Notes: generated by a model from the sequence alone, not told the origin. A stretch of DNA of 64,000 nt from Colletotrichum lupini (GCF_023278565.1 NC_064672.1:3782001-3846000); one strand, 5' to 3'; counted from the stretch's first letter, positions 11,804 through 23,397 are shown. Program-made: numbers and translations.

Positions 11804-12567
11804 GTACCTAAGGTACCTGAGTTAAGGTCTTGTGCGGTGGGACACCGATCGTGGTTGGTAGAGTACCTTAGGTACCGGCGCTGTACCAACCGCACAGATT
11901 GTGAGGTTACGATGGTGGGCGGGTAAGGTGAATGGTGGTCTGGGTGCCTTGTCCTTGCCTGTGGTGCCAGGCACCGCAGCACGTGCTCCACGTGCTTAGG
12001 TCCCTTCGCTGATCAACGGTTGGTCCCGGTCTGCTAAATCTGCCCTTTTTCTCTATGTATTTCTTCTTGGTGGACGACGTATCAGAATGTATATTTTCCG
12101 TTTTACCGTTCCAGAATCCTGCGACTGAAGAACCCAATTCTGTTCTTGTAGATTGATACAGGATAAAGCCCAAGCCAACAACCAGTCAATGGGCGCGGGA
12201 CGTTACGCAGCAACTATGTCGTCAACAAAGCAGCAGGAGCGCAGCACTACCATACCTCCCGAGTCGTCTAGAACCACGTCAGTAGTTTAGGTATTCAATG
12301 GGAACGAAGTAGACCAGCAAGGGAGACTTACAAGCATTGATGATGCTCTGAGATTTAGTAGCCCCACGTAGACAGCATTATACAATATACTGACTGGATC
12401 ACGATCTTGTATACCAATGATTACGGCGCCCGGATGGAGACATCCTGAGGGCCATACCCGCAGGAAAGGACGAAGGATGGGGTTCTTGGGACGCTTTATT
12501 GTACCAGACAACCTGGCGCTTTTTTTTCTTCCTAAACTACCTGCCTTACCTAGGTAAGGTACCTAAA
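11804..12567. repeat. Cluster of short TACCTAAGGTA-type palindromes
   Basis: Perfect or near-perfect short palindromes: GTACCTAAGGTACC at 11804-11817, GTACCTTAGGTACC at 11863-11876 and CCTTACCTAGGTAAGG at 12544-12559, running into GTACCTAAAG. Related pieces recur in other intergenic parts of the window (13.5 kb, 27.86 kb, 33.1-33.7 kb) and I noticed none inside coding sequence. Their role is unknown; they could be remnants of a miniature element or sites for a binding protein. Confidence 0.55.
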
Positions 12568-15540
12568 GTAAGCTGCTCTGAGCCCCTACCGAAGAGGTAC
12601 GTACTTGAGCCTTCCATCGCTATCGGGGCCACGGGCTGCACTCCGTCTTTTCGACGCTCGCCGAAATCGAGTTGACATGCCGCGAAGGGAAACTTGAAAA
12701 CCACCTCGTCTCATACTGGCACTCGGAAGAGTATTAAACAGTACAAATATCTCTAATTTCGGAACCATCCTTCTTGAAATATTCCCTTTGACTTTCATCA
12801 CTTTCCAAGGTTTTGAAATTACCGGAAGTCCTTCTCTCGTCACCTAGCATTCGAAAGGGATTTTGCTGTCGAAGTTGTCGGGGATCGAAACAACAATGAC
12901 TGCAAACTCCAATAAGTCCATTATCCATGGGTAGACACCTCATTTTCCATTGGTTTATCTGAACTCGTCCTTGGGCTGTCTCATATTCGTTACTGAACCA
13001 AGCTGACTTAGTCTTCCGTAGTGGCGATTCACCCCCGTGCCGCAAGGACACCGACGCCGAAGAGAGATTGCGTCTTGGAAGAGAACGACTTCGTCTATTC
13101 TCGGGCGATAGTGAATACCCCAACCCGATGCTGCCTCATATGATGAATACCTCCAAGGCGTCTACGAAAAAACATTACACAGATAAACGCAACAGAATCA
13201 TGGCCATAATCTCGTATCTGGATCAATGAGGGCCGGGTGCAACAAAACTTGGTTAATGAATTTGTGGATGTGAGATTCCAAAGATTACATGTAAGTAATT
13301 GCGTGACCTGCCTGAATAGACCAGAAACAAGAATATGCTAATCTAACGCTTATGGTTGAGGTGCTCAACTGAGTAGAGGTCGGTAGGTGTTCTGGGTAGC
13401 CTGGGACACGTCCCGTCGCGTACCGATACCACCCTACTTTCTGGAAAGTCCTTCTTTCAACATTCCGGACCCATGACGCCGGGTCGGATGCGGAGTGGAG
13501 AGGGATTCGGTGCCGAGAAAGTGGAGAAGTGTTTACATTGCGGGTACCTGTGCCTGGGTACCTTTCCGAACAGCTCAGCTCGCTAATTCTCGAGTCGGTT
13601 GAAGAATCACACCAAGAAATGACGAATGTCCATGAGGGACGGAGGAAAGGGTACTTAAGGTATCTAGCTGAATACTTGAATAATGGTATTTTAGCGCAGA
13701 TGCCTTTGACGCAAAGGGGCAACACTTACTACAATGATTGCTTGGCAACTTCTTCTTTTCCTTCACCGTTAATCTTTGTAGGTCCTCGCTGCATTGCCAT
13801 CAACTTTCTTTCCTGCCCTCGAGTTTCGTGAACCCACCCCAAACACTAGATGAGCATCTCACTTCCTGCACGCGGATTCAATGCTAGTATTTCCTGATAC
13901 ACAATACGAAATATCCCACGAGGCCCGCGGGAAGAATAGGGCCCGGTCGAGTTTTGGCCTTGGCTACGTGACCCAAGCAGCAACCCGGGGTCTTCCCCAT
14001 ACTGGAGGTATCCGACCAATAAAGTTACCTTTCCTAATTGGGGGCCAAGGGTGGGTGCCCAGGACATTCCAGTCCCGCCGATCGCATGTGGAGTGTGGGA
14101 TCCACTTACCACCCCCCTGCTTGCTTTCATGACTTTCATAGCATAACATGCCTCCAAGCACCGTAAACCGCCGCAGTCTCTAATCTTTCTCATCACCAAC
14201 TACGGCTAACTTCGAATTTACATAAGTATGATGAGTGCCCCGGCGTTTTCACAGCCGGGAACTCACATCTTCACACATTTTGAATCTGTGTTTCGATCAT
14301 CTTTGCATTTGCTGTTGTCCACGGGGCGTTCTTTCCCAATACATTGTCGTCATATCCAACACACTGTGCACCTTAGTACCTACATCAGTACATTGCCAGT
14401 ATGTACGCCGCCTCAAACCGAGCTACTGTCATTGGGTATATTATCTACCTTATCTTACTTCACACACCTACTCAAAAGCTCTTACTTTCTCTATCGGTCC
14501 CCTCTTCCCAGCGAAGCTAACGTTTTCTTTCCTCAAGGGACACCCCTTCCCCCCAAACTGAAGCTCAAATCCTGCAAGAGCAGCAGCTTCGACAAAGCCG
14601 AATCCAGTCCTTCCTCAGGGACAACAACGGCCCCAAAACCATGCTCTCTGACAGTTCCACCTCGGCGGATAAGTCCATGGCAAAGCATCGTGCCGAAGCA
14701 GCTCGCAACATTGAGGACATAATGTCCACCCTCAAGGGATGAGATGCATTGAAGAATTCGTGAATACCTCTTAGATCTTGGGTGTTTTAAGAACACGCAT
14801 GTCTATGACAACCCGCCAAGTGCGTGCACATACTTCTGGCATGAGGAGAAACAAACTGACAAGTGCGCTGGCCAGACCTCGACCAACCACTAGACTGCAA
14901 ACCACTACTTACGGTACCTAATACACGCGCCTGTACTCGGATCCGACCAGGGGGCCTTGGACAAGCCTTGCCAGCTGCAGCTTTTACCGATTGGGCGGAC
15001 CCCGGCCCCAGAAACGCACCGCCCTGTCCGAAAGCACGTGCCATGTCCGGCCCTGTTGCTTCGGATTCGGAGAGCCAAATAACTGGAGAACGGTACCGGG
15101 CCGGCAAAGTTTCGTGGCAGGCAGCTTTCCCGACAGTCCTTGTGCACATCACACAACGTTATCTAAGCTTATGTGTATCGCACCACTATCTCGCAGTGTG
15201 GTCGGTACTTGCAGCCTGTTTCGTACACCTACCGGTACATATACCTCCCACGTCGCCAAACTCCATTGGCTGCGCCGCTGCGCCAGCCCGTCAAGTGGTT
15301 GCAGCCAGCCAGGGGTGTGTCAACATTCCTACCCCCCAAGTACCATCCCGTCAGGCGCCCTCAGCAGCGCCGCGCAGACGAGAAAGTACTAATTGGATGC
15401 CATTCCCCTCCCGCCTCGAGCCTTCCCAGATTGACCTTTCATCTCTCTATTTTCCTATTTGATACGTTTCCTCGCGTACACGCCATCTCGATCCCTTCAA
15501 TTCGAATCAAACCTTACTATTCCTCGGAGATTTTCCCACA

Positions 15541-15972
15541 CTACCTAAGATAGACCCAAAGTCTAGTTCAACCCCCAAAAGGCCACCACCACGGGTTGCT
15601 ACAGGCGACGACCCTGTCAAAGCGCGCCTCTACCTCTACCGAACCCCGCCGACTTCGAAATACCTGCATGCGAATCGATCTACACGACGTCAGATCGAGG
15701 TGCAGATGTCACGGGTTGGAGAACAACGTTCATTGGCTGATGCATGGTGGAACATTGCTTTGGGTGGTGGGACCTCTTCAAAGGAACAGAGTAAAGTTAT
15801 ATGCATGCGATTAACATTAGATAATACAACAAAGAAATTGAGCCAGCCCTTTGAGCCCCCCTTCACACCAAAACGCCGTGGATATCATGCAGTGCCCATA
15901 GTCATTCAGTCGTTAATATTTTGTGTCGGTCCAGCTCACGAGGCCCTGGTCTCCCGCAGAGAGAGGATGTAG
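15541..15972 (+). other. Coding-like segment without a start codon
   Basis: This frame stays open from a stop at about 15460 to a stop at 15972. From about 15555 to 15790 it reads like genuine protein, for example KRPPPRVATGDDPVKARLYL, KYLHANRSTRRQIEVQ and SLADAWWNIALGGGTSSKEQ. A possible donor (GTAAAG) follows at about 15791. The only in-frame ATG is at 15706, inside the good stretch. A CT-rich leader typical of a promoter and 5' UTR lies at 15.41-15.54 kb. It may be a small conserved fungal protein whose first exon I cannot find, one with a non-AUG start, or a gene that lost its ATG. It would end tail to tail with DLT1. No family recognised. Confidence 0.35.
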
Positions 15973-17270
15973 GGCAGATCAGTCGAGTCCGTCCGCGTCG
16001 CGAGTCTAATGACGGAGCCCGAAGCGGAACTTCCTGATGCCCTCGACCGCAAACTGACACTAGATGACGAATGGTTCGGACCATACGCCGGCCGAGTCTG
16101 GGCGAAGCTATTCATGCTGGAGGATCTCGATATGGCTCCTCTTAATGTACCCAGTGGGGTAGCCGGCGCGGTGCGATATTGAGCCCACGTATTTGCAGAG
16201 GAGTTGCGCGCGTTGACGGTCGGCGCTCTCCTAGTATAAGAGCCTTGTGTGCTCTGTGTCGCAGACCGGGATAAGCTGCGTGGAGTGGTAGGATTTGTGG
16301 CCATGGGCGCATCATTGTCGATGTCGCTTTCTGAGCCTTCGCTGGGCTCGTCCAAGGGACCGAGGACTGCCGGATCTAGCGGTCGCATGCCGCGCAGTAT
16401 CGCAGCAAACAAATGCATCAATTCGCGAAATTGGGCGTTCGAAATAGCCCGCGTAGAGAAGCGCGCATGTTCGTAGGTGGAGAGGAAATCGGCGGTCGTC
16501 GCATTAAGCGAAATTACCCCCAGCTCAGCAAGGTGGCCAAGGTAGTCGCGCAGACTCATGGGTAATGGGCGCTGCAGCAAGGCCACCGCATCGGCATCGA
16601 GCATCGGTGGTTGACTGAAAGAGGTCGGATCGGGAGGCGCCAGTGTCAGGGCCTTTGCTTCGATGAGGTTCGGGAGCTCGGAGAGGACGGTGCTGTACTG
16701 TAGATCCGGGAGGTCTAGTGAGTTGGGTGATGACCAGCCGTAGTGTTCGATTTCGCCCCAAACCGGCCTTCGAGGAGGTAGCGCAATGCCAGTCTCCTTT
16801 TCTGTTGTTGCCGGCTTTTTCAAGGTCGGTAGCTGAAAGCGTTTCCTTGCCGCGCTACCGCCAGAGTTCTGCTTTTCGACCAGTACCTCCTCCATATCGC
16901 CACCCAACAAATTCGTCTCAATGCGCGGCCTTGCGTCATAGGCAATGGCTGCGCTGCGCTTCAGGTCGGCTGTGATCATTTCGTGAACCTTCTTGTTCAC
17001 GTCGCCCTTCTCGATAGGAACCCATGGCTTCGGTATTGATGCGAGGATCGTCTTGTTGAGATACAGTCGCGTCGCGTAGATGAAGGATACGATTAAAGTG
17101 GTGAGGACCAGAGCGGCGGCAATGATCCATATGTTATATGGCTGGTTGTTCGAATAGGCCTGGTATATGGTGTCGCCGGGGGTGACGAGGAGGAGAAGGG
17201 CGAGGAGGAAGCATAGGACGAAGTAGAAACTTCCGTAGATAAAACGGAATATCGCTCGTGGGGAGAACAT
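15936..17270 (-). CDS. dlt1: Defect at low temperature protein 1 (DLT1 family membrane protein)
   Basis: Single-exon gene of 444 residues with an ATG at 17270-17268. Two hydrophobic segments lie near the N terminus (about residues 9-30 and 47-67). They are followed by the conserved block YATRLYLNKTILASIPKPW and VPIEKGDV that I associate with the fungal DLT1 family. A Ser/Thr-rich, low-complexity C-terminal half (about residue 310 onward) is probably disordered and cytosolic. The family is named for a cold-sensitive growth phenotype in yeast; its molecular function is not established. It lies in the same orientation as NDC1, with about 1 kb between them. Confidence 0.82.
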   Translation of the reverse strand: MFSPRAIFRFIYGSFYFVLCFLLALLLLVTPGDTIYQAYSNNQPYNIWIIAAALVLTTLIVSFIYATRLYLNKTILASIPKPWVPIEKGDVNKKVHEMITADLKRSAAIAYDARPRIETNLLGGDMEEVLVEKQNSGGSAARKRFQLPTLKKPATTEKETGIALPPRRPVWGEIEHYGWSSPNSLDLPDLQYSTVLSELPNLIEAKALTLAPPDPTSFSQPPMLDADAVALLQRPLPMSLRDYLGHLAELGVISLNATTADFLSTYEHARFSTRAISNAQFRELMHLFAAILRGMRPLDPAVLGPLDEPSEGSESDIDNDAPMATNPTTPRSLSRSATQSTQGSYTRRAPTVNARNSSANTWAQYRTAPATPLGTLRGAISRSSSMNSFAQTRPAYGPNHSSSSVSLRSRASGSSASGSVIRLATRTDSTDLPYILSLRETRAS

Positions 17271-18265
17271 CGGGGGCGATTCGAAAGGGTTTCCCAGCGT
17301 TGAGAATTCAACCCGGGAAGCGACGAGAATGCTGGTTGAGGATCATGGACCGACGAGCCAGTGCATGGAATAATGGAGCAAACTGGAAAAGCATGGCTGG
17401 GCGGAAGAAAAAGCCTATGCGACGAGGTAGAATGTAGCTGTAGCTAGGCTAAGAAGAACAAGTGTGAAGTCTAGACATTACATAGGGGAGAAAAGGGTAT
17501 GGTACGGTGGAGGGAGAGAATGGAGGTTGGTGAATATGTAAGTAGACAAGAAAAAGGTGGAGGTTGCGCACGCAGATGCGTGAAGGTGACGACGAAGAAG
17601 ATGACGGACGGGGGAAGTGAGAGGTTGGTTGGGGGGCTTTCATTTTGTTTTAGCAGTGCCTTCCCGGCCACAAAGCAACAAAGCTCAGGTGGGGGTTCCT
17701 CCATGCGGACCCCTGCTGATTTTTAGGTAGGCTTTCTATGCTCTAATCCAAAATCCGGTTTAGCGGCACCAGCGGGAAGGCGGCAACGGGCACTAACTTT
17801 TCTACATTCCAGGCGCTCAAAGACAGATGCACAATGGAATGGGACGGAATGGGAAGAGAGGGGAGTCTTCGGAATGGAGGAACCTATTTTTTACCTGCCG
17901 TGACGCCGCGTTGGCCTTGGGAAAGGCATAAGCCCCATGACTAAGAAAAAGTAGCGTCTGCTGTCTTACACGTGCGCCAGTGCCCAGTCGCGGGCATCCA
18001 ATCGTCTCGTATCATTGCTCTCGACTAGCTCAAACCGATGAGCTGACGCAGGCAAGGCCGGTTTGTGCGCCTCACTTAACATGTGATGAGACCGTCAATC
18101 AGCCCTTCTGTTGATAAAACCATGATTTTGCTGCAATGTTTTACTGCCTCGTGAAATCTGACTATGATACACGTCGTTATGCCGTTATGCGTGCCTGTTT
18201 TGCCTACCAAACGCCCCTCACAAAGTACGGTTGTACCGTGACACCACATATGCCAAAGCCTGTGA
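17271..18265. other. Intergenic: DLT1 promoter and NDC1 3' region
   Basis: About 1 kb. It holds the DLT1 upstream region (minus strand), with a long purine-rich stretch on the plus strand at 17500-17640, which is CT-rich in the DLT1 sense. No gene recognised. Confidence 0.5.
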
Positions 18266-20280
18266 CTAGCGGGCTTGCTGCATCTCGGGTCCTTGGGATC
18301 TGACTTCACTCGTGGGAAGTATCTGTTGGGCTGCCGCCTCCTTGGCCAGTCTGATATCCGTGCGAGTCAACCTCAAGTCGCTGCTGTATCGTTCAAACTC
18401 CGCAATCACTTGGGCCAAGCCCGTCTTCAAGGCTGCAATCACTGCTTCCACCTCGGGCGCAGTTCTATCCTTCTCAATATCGGTCCAGTGAACGGGAAAG
18501 CTGTCCTTGAATGCCTCAATCTTGGTGATGACGGTTGTAAAGGTGCGGATGATGGTAGGAACATCCTTTTGTACCCTGCCGTAGTTATCATCATTGAGAC
18601 TGTGAACGGCCAACAAGCTGAGCACATCAACAGCGTTGACGTACTGGCTCAGTTCTGAGTACGGCGTTCCGAGGATAACGGCGGTGAGGCGGTTGCGGAA
18701 CTCTTGGCGAAATATCCAGCCAACGTACTCGTTGCCAATAACCTTCAGCGCCCATGTCTGGAACTGGTTCATCAGTTGAGGAGAAGACAGCGCCTCTTGC
18801 TGCTCCTTGCTCAGAACCTTGTCACGGGCCCCGCGCAGCGTCTTCTTCGCGATAGGGCTCAGCTGCGACACTGGTGAATGGCCGGGGTGGCTTCCCACCT
18901 GGGTGAGGGCCTTTTCCAGCTCGCCGCGCATCGTCTTGTTCGCGGGCTTGCTAGTGAAAATAGGGTCCTCCTTCAATGGCGCTGAAGACCGAGCTCGGAC
19001 TTCCGCAGTTGGCGCTGGGGCAGCCGGCACAGCCGCGGGCTTTCCGTACTGATCGATTCTTTGTTCGATACTCTTGATGGTAGTCAGGCAGTAAACGAAA
19101 ATCTGAGACCACGTAGAACCATCTTTACGGTCGATATCCATGAAGATGGCCTTGCGTCTGCCTTCTTCGTTACGAGCAATGTATGCCAGTTCCCAGAGGG
19201 CAAAGCACTGTCACTGTTAGCTTGAGGATCGGTGCATGCTGCCTGATTGTACACTTACCCGAACGGAGTCCTTCTTGCTCTTAAGACCATTCAGAAGACT
19301 GCCGTTTGGATCCTTGGATTCACTCGTGAGAGGCTTGCCGTTCTTGAGAGGCGCCTTGACCATGAACGTCGAAAACGCATGGTTGGCTGTCTTCCAGATG
19401 GCGGTGATCAGGAAGCCAGCAACCGCGCATCGGTACATCAAGTAGATGTCTCCGGGCCACTGAGGCGGAAGCATGTTGGTTTTCGGAAGGTTATAGAAAG
19501 GTCGCAAGAAGAACAAAGCCCAGCCCCAGAAGAACGATCGCAATGCCATGAAGTATACCACTCCGGCGACAATAGTGGTGCTGATACTTCTGACGCCAGA
19601 CTGGATAAGGATCGCAGGGACTTCGCCCAAGACCTTATTCAGCGAAGCATCCCCAGAAACCTTGACTTCGCCTCCCTCAGACCGCGCGACATCGATGATG
19701 AGCTTGTCTTGGTCTTGGTAGAAGTGGAAAATCGACTGAACAGCGGCGCTGACGGCCATGTAGCAGAAGAAGATCAACGTTCTCTCGTTCACGCGGGCGC
19801 GGTCCCCACTATAGTATGTGACCCATCCCAAGTTGGCGCTCTCCGGCAGGGCCCAGAGGTAAACATGACTGAATAGCGCGCTCGAGAACCCGTAGAAGAG
19901 GAAAGCCTCGAGAGTATGAATGCTAAAAAAGAATTGCGCGAACGCGTGGAAGGTCGAGTTGGAGGCGCGGGCGCCGACGTGGTACTGGGCAATGCGCAGG
20001 ATCAAGATCGAGAGACCGCAGGTGAAGAGGAACAGTGTTCGAAAGCCCGCGGGGCCAATGGGGAACCAGGACCAAAAGTCTACGAGAGGCTAGTTAGTTG
20101 CAAAGCTTTGCAAGCATGCATCTTCAACGTTCATCACTCACAAGAGCTCCAACCCGAGAGGAGGATGGCTTGCAAATAAGAAATAGCAAGAAGAATAGTA
20201 GCGGTAGAGGAAAATCGCCTGTGCAGCGCAGGCTGCAGAAAGTCCTTATACGGAGCCCTTCTGACTGTTGCCGGTGCCAT
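18266..20280 (-). CDS. ndc1: Nucleoporin NDC1, transmembrane nuclear pore/spindle pole protein
   Basis: Predicted 633 residues in three exons read on the minus strand: 20280-20142, 20079-19259 and 19207-18266. Both introns are GT-AG (62 and 51 bases) and in phase. The N-terminal half is membrane protein: about six hydrophobic segments, starting with ILLAISYLQAILLSGW. A soluble C-terminal half begins with CFALWELAYIAR and contains FMDIDRKDGSTWSQIF, the hallmark of the fungal Ndc1/Nup family. NDC1 anchors nuclear pore complexes, and in fungi also the spindle pole body, in the nuclear envelope. The ATG at 20280 was chosen because it opens a basic N terminus directly before the first membrane segment. 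It is divergent from the syntaxin gene, with a shared intergenic region of 444 bases. Confidence 0.88.
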
Positions 20281-20724
20281 GCTGAAGGTGCATGGTCATC
20301 GAGACCGAATGTTTGGGAGGCTGAGGTTTGGCGAGGCTGCACTGGGACTTGTGACGGAGCCAGGATCTGGAAGTAAATAATGTAAAAATCTCCAGTACAA
20401 CAACACGCAGCTCCTGCTTGAGCTTGCTTGAGGTCCAGGGGACCCGCCCTGCACGCGGACTGAGCCACATGTATCACGTGGAGATAACACAATCAGGCAC
20501 CACTATTGCGAACAGGAGCTGATTGGACGGAAGGTGGCGCCCTTACGTAGTGTTCCAGCCACAGCCGACGACGACATGCAGGTTCCTGACCATCATTACG
20601 AGTCTATTGTCCGCAGACATCCTGACTGATACTTACTCGCCAAATAAACACATCCGTGAATCACAACGGCGCCGTTCCTTTAGTCCGATTCATTTGTGAA
20701 TACTTTGCCCTCGAAATTGCAATC
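20281..20724. promoter_or_regulatory. Shared divergent promoter region, NDC1/PEP12, with CACGTG site
   Basis: A 444-base head-to-head intergenic region. A perfect CACGTG E-box lies at 20475-20480, a site type bound by fungal bHLH proteins. Which factor uses it, if any, cannot be told from sequence. Confidence 0.4.
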
Positions 20725-21588
20725 ATGTCGTACGACCAGTTATCTTCGCTCGAAGCCGGCCGATCGGGTCGTCATGGCGGATACACCGATGATCCCGAGT
20801 TCAAGCAGCTTCAGTCCCAGTTGACCAACAAGATCTTCAACCTGCGGCGCAACATCCAGCAGCTGACTACTGATGTCAACATTCTCGGAACGAAGCGCGA
20901 TACTCCCCGTGTCAGAGAACGAGTTCACGACCACCTCGAGAAGACCCGCGATCTGTGCAAGGAGATTGGAGATGGCGTCAAGAAGCTCCAGACGTGGGAC
21001 GATCTGACGGTTCGTACTCCACAGACTACTTGCGCAAAGCCGTATACTAATAAACCGTGCGCATAGAAACAACAAAAGTACGATCAATCCAGAATCTCGA
21101 CCGACTTCCAAAACGTCCTGCAAGAGTTCCAAGACATCCAGCGCAAAGCACTTGAGAAACAACGAGCGTCCGTCACAGCTGCGCGCGCAGCGACCGAAGG
21201 CGAGGGAGCTGATGCGGCGGCTGGATCCGAGGAGCGTCTCGAGCTTCAACAGCAGCAGGAGGTCAGCCGCCTCGCATCACAGGACGAAGTGGACTTCCAG
21301 GAAGCGCTCATTGTCGAGCGTGAAGAGGAGATCCGAAATATTGAGCAGGGTGTCGGCGATCTCAATGTGTTGTTCAGGCAGGTGGCTCAGATTGTGACCG
21401 AGCAAGGCGAGCAGCTTACTTCCATCGCGGATAACGTGGAAGACGTGCGGGACGATACCCGGGGCGCTCAAATAGAGCTCCGCCAAGCGGCGAGACACCA
21501 GAAGGCGGCTCGCAACAAGGGGTGTTGTCTGATGCTCATCCTGGCAGTCATCCTCACCATCATCATTCTCGCAATTGTATTGGACTAG
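20725..21588 (+). CDS. pep12: Endosomal/vacuolar Qa-SNARE, Pep12-like syntaxin
   Basis: Predicted 268 residues in two exons (20725-21009, 21067-21588) with a phase-0 intron. The N-terminal half is a syntaxin helical bundle (FNLRRNIQQLTTDVNILGT). A Gln/Glu-rich linker leads to a Qa-SNARE motif at about residues 170-235: VEREEEIRNIEQGVGDLNVL followed by QIVTEQGEQLTSIADNVEDV, which carries the central glutamine layer. It ends in a Cys-Cys pair and a C-terminal membrane anchor (LILAVILTIIILAIVLD) running to the last residue, as expected for a tail-anchored SNARE. Pep12 drives fusion at the late endosome/prevacuolar compartment. The related vacuolar syntaxin Vam3 cannot be fully excluded. Its 3' end converges with OXA2, 168 bases away. 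Confidence 0.85.
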
Positions 21589-21756
21589 CACGTCATGGGG
21601 GTATTGGGGGTTTCTTTATTTGATTGCTGTTTCTACATTGGCGTTGTGGTGGCGTTTCGCGAATATTGTACATCAGGCGCCCAAGTACAGCTAAGGATAC
21701 AATCTGGGACAGCGTGTCTTCTTTCTCTATCATTGCCATGGCTTTTCTCCCCAAGA

Positions 21757-22830
21757 CTACAACCCCCGCAAGTGGAAGCGCTCGTAATGAGGGGATGGCT
21801 TCCAAGGGTCGTGTTTGCCGCGTACTTTATCCATAATCTTGACAGAGATCTGGGAGAAGATCATTGAAGAAATCCAGTAGACAAATATGCCTGCTGGCAA
21901 TTTGATACAAAGTGCGGGAATCAAGATTGCCGTGAGAAGTAGACCTCTTTGGAGGCGAATTCGCCATCTCAGACCCGGAGGCACATTCTGCTCAGATGTT
22001 GAGAGGTTGAATACATACTTCCTCATTTCGCCTCTAGGCATCGTTAACCAGCCCAGAGTGCCCATCAGCATAGCAGGCAACAATATTGTTGGATCGGCTA
22101 CCGTGAGGTCGGTAAACCATAGCACGCCACCATTTGCCATGCCTTCCGCAACATAGCTTAGTGAATCCAGGTTGCTAGATACAGCATCGGCAGACGAAGA
22201 AGCTGCTGCTGATGCCTGTTCCGTAACGGAGGTCGAGGCGACACCGGCTGAAACCTCCTGGTTCTTGTAGTTGCCAGTGAGCAAGGATAGAAGTCCGCTG
22301 TTTGCACCACAAAGACGCCTCAGAGATTCAGACATGAGATACCATATGGGCAGGCCGAGTGCTGGGGCCCAAGTCTTCCAATTCTGGGCCCCTAGCTCTT
22401 TCAGCATTCGTTTCCGAACCTTGGCTAGTTGTATGGCCCTTGAGAGACGGGTCCCACGAATTACGTGACTCCAGGCGGCCATAAATGGTGCGATTTCTCC
22501 CTGTCTTTCAACGACGCGTCTGGCGTAGTATTGAAGCGGTGCTCTGCACAGAGAGATGAGCAAGGCCGAGAACACGATGGTGCCTGTCCAATTTCCCGTC
22601 GCGTTCATCGAGTGCAGCGAAACAACTACTTGCGAGGTAGCTTCGACGCTGCTGTTGACGAGCCCGCCTAGACTAAAGTTTCTGGCACCGATTTCTCGTT
22701 GAGGTGATCGTGCCGTCCTCGAGACAAGGTGTGGGCGAAGAGAGGCGGTAAGTGGCCTTGCTAATGAGAAACCGATGGATTGGCGCAGGCCGGGTGTGAT
22801 GGCGCAACGCGCCGCTCTCAGGGAAGCCAT
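21757..22830 (-). CDS. oxa2: Mitochondrial inner-membrane insertase OXA2/COX18
   Basis: Single exon, 357 residues, ATG at 22830-22828. The N terminus is rich in Arg, Ser and Ala without acidic residues (MASLRAARCAITPGLRQSIG), a typical mitochondrial presequence. Membrane segments follow at about residues 80-95 (TGTIVFSALLISLCRAPLQY), 150-170, 225-245 and 290-330. The family signature is the YidC/Oxa1/Alb3 fold. The short length, and the lack of the long C-terminal ribosome-binding helix of Oxa1, point to the Oxa2/Cox18 branch, which exports the C-terminal domain of cytochrome oxidase subunit 2. It is transcribed divergently from ALG11. Confidence 0.83.
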   Translation of the reverse strand: MASLRAARCAITPGLRQSIGFSLARPLTASLRPHLVSRTARSPQREIGARNFSLGGLVNSSVEATSQVVVSLHSMNATGNWTGTIVFSALLISLCRAPLQYYARRVVERQGEIAPFMAAWSHVIRGTRLSRAIQLAKVRKRMLKELGAQNWKTWAPALGLPIWYLMSESLRRLCGANSGLLSLLTGNYKNQEVSAGVASTSVTEQASAAASSSADAVSSNLDSLSYVAEGMANGGVLWFTDLTVADPTILLPAMLMGTLGWLTMPRGEMRKYVFNLSTSEQNVPPGLRWRIRLQRGLLLTAILIPALCIKLPAGIFVYWISSMIFSQISVKIMDKVRGKHDPWKPSPHYERFHLRGL

Positions 22831-23397
22831 GATGAGATGCTTAAATGTTCATCAGAGGGCATGAGAAGGTACACTTTCTTCGAAAACTTGCGGCGCAGGG
22901 TAGTGGCCCTTGAAATGAAGGATGCGGGCTGGTCAAGGATCGTCAAGGAGCTGAGGCTAGATTTTGTCAATAGTTGATCATGAGAATATCTGAGTTTACG
23001 TCGGGTGTTCAGTGGTCAATTCAGAGCAGCACCAACAGACTGCTGCACGGGCCATTTTGATTCAACGGGCGCGGCTTGAGCGGATCTACAGCTCGCCGGG
23101 GCCGGAAAAGACCTGGATCCTTTAGAGGTGGGGGTCGACTGCCCACTGTATTCGTACCGCTGCAGCTTCCCCCGCCCCATTTTCTAGCTTGCAGTACAAC
23201 CTGGCCAGTTTGCGAGTCCCCTACCTCACCATAGCATCCCACGACGTCAACGGGCAATGCTGAAGCTGGACTTGACCGACGCCCCCTTCGGCTTCGACTC
23301 GCCCTCTTTTTTCCACCTCGACACCACCACCGGTTCCCAGGTTTGTCGAAGCAGAACCAAAACCTAATCCTACGAATTCTGCGATCCCTTCACCCCG
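22831..23397. other. Divergent promoter region OXA2/ALG11
   Basis: Head-to-head intergenic region of 567 bases holding both promoters. An upstream ATG at 23256 opens a short frame in the ALG11 leader; it could be a small upstream frame but I cannot show that it is used. Confidence 0.4.

Larger units (their letters stand above)
7561..15460. other. Gene-poor block of about 8 kb
   Basis: I see no gene I can name. Frames with real ATG starts exist, such as 8000-8416 on the minus strand (138 codons), but none shows a known motif and none has convincing splice partners. A minus-strand frame at 12734-13123 contains a plausible-looking run (RCLPMDNGLIGVCSHC) but lacks an ATG. No transposase, reverse transcriptase or long terminal repeat is visible. 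Short palindromes of the GTACCTAAGGTACC type cluster at 11.8-13.7 kb (separate entry). The region may be decayed sequence or hold non-coding transcripts. Confidence 0.4.
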
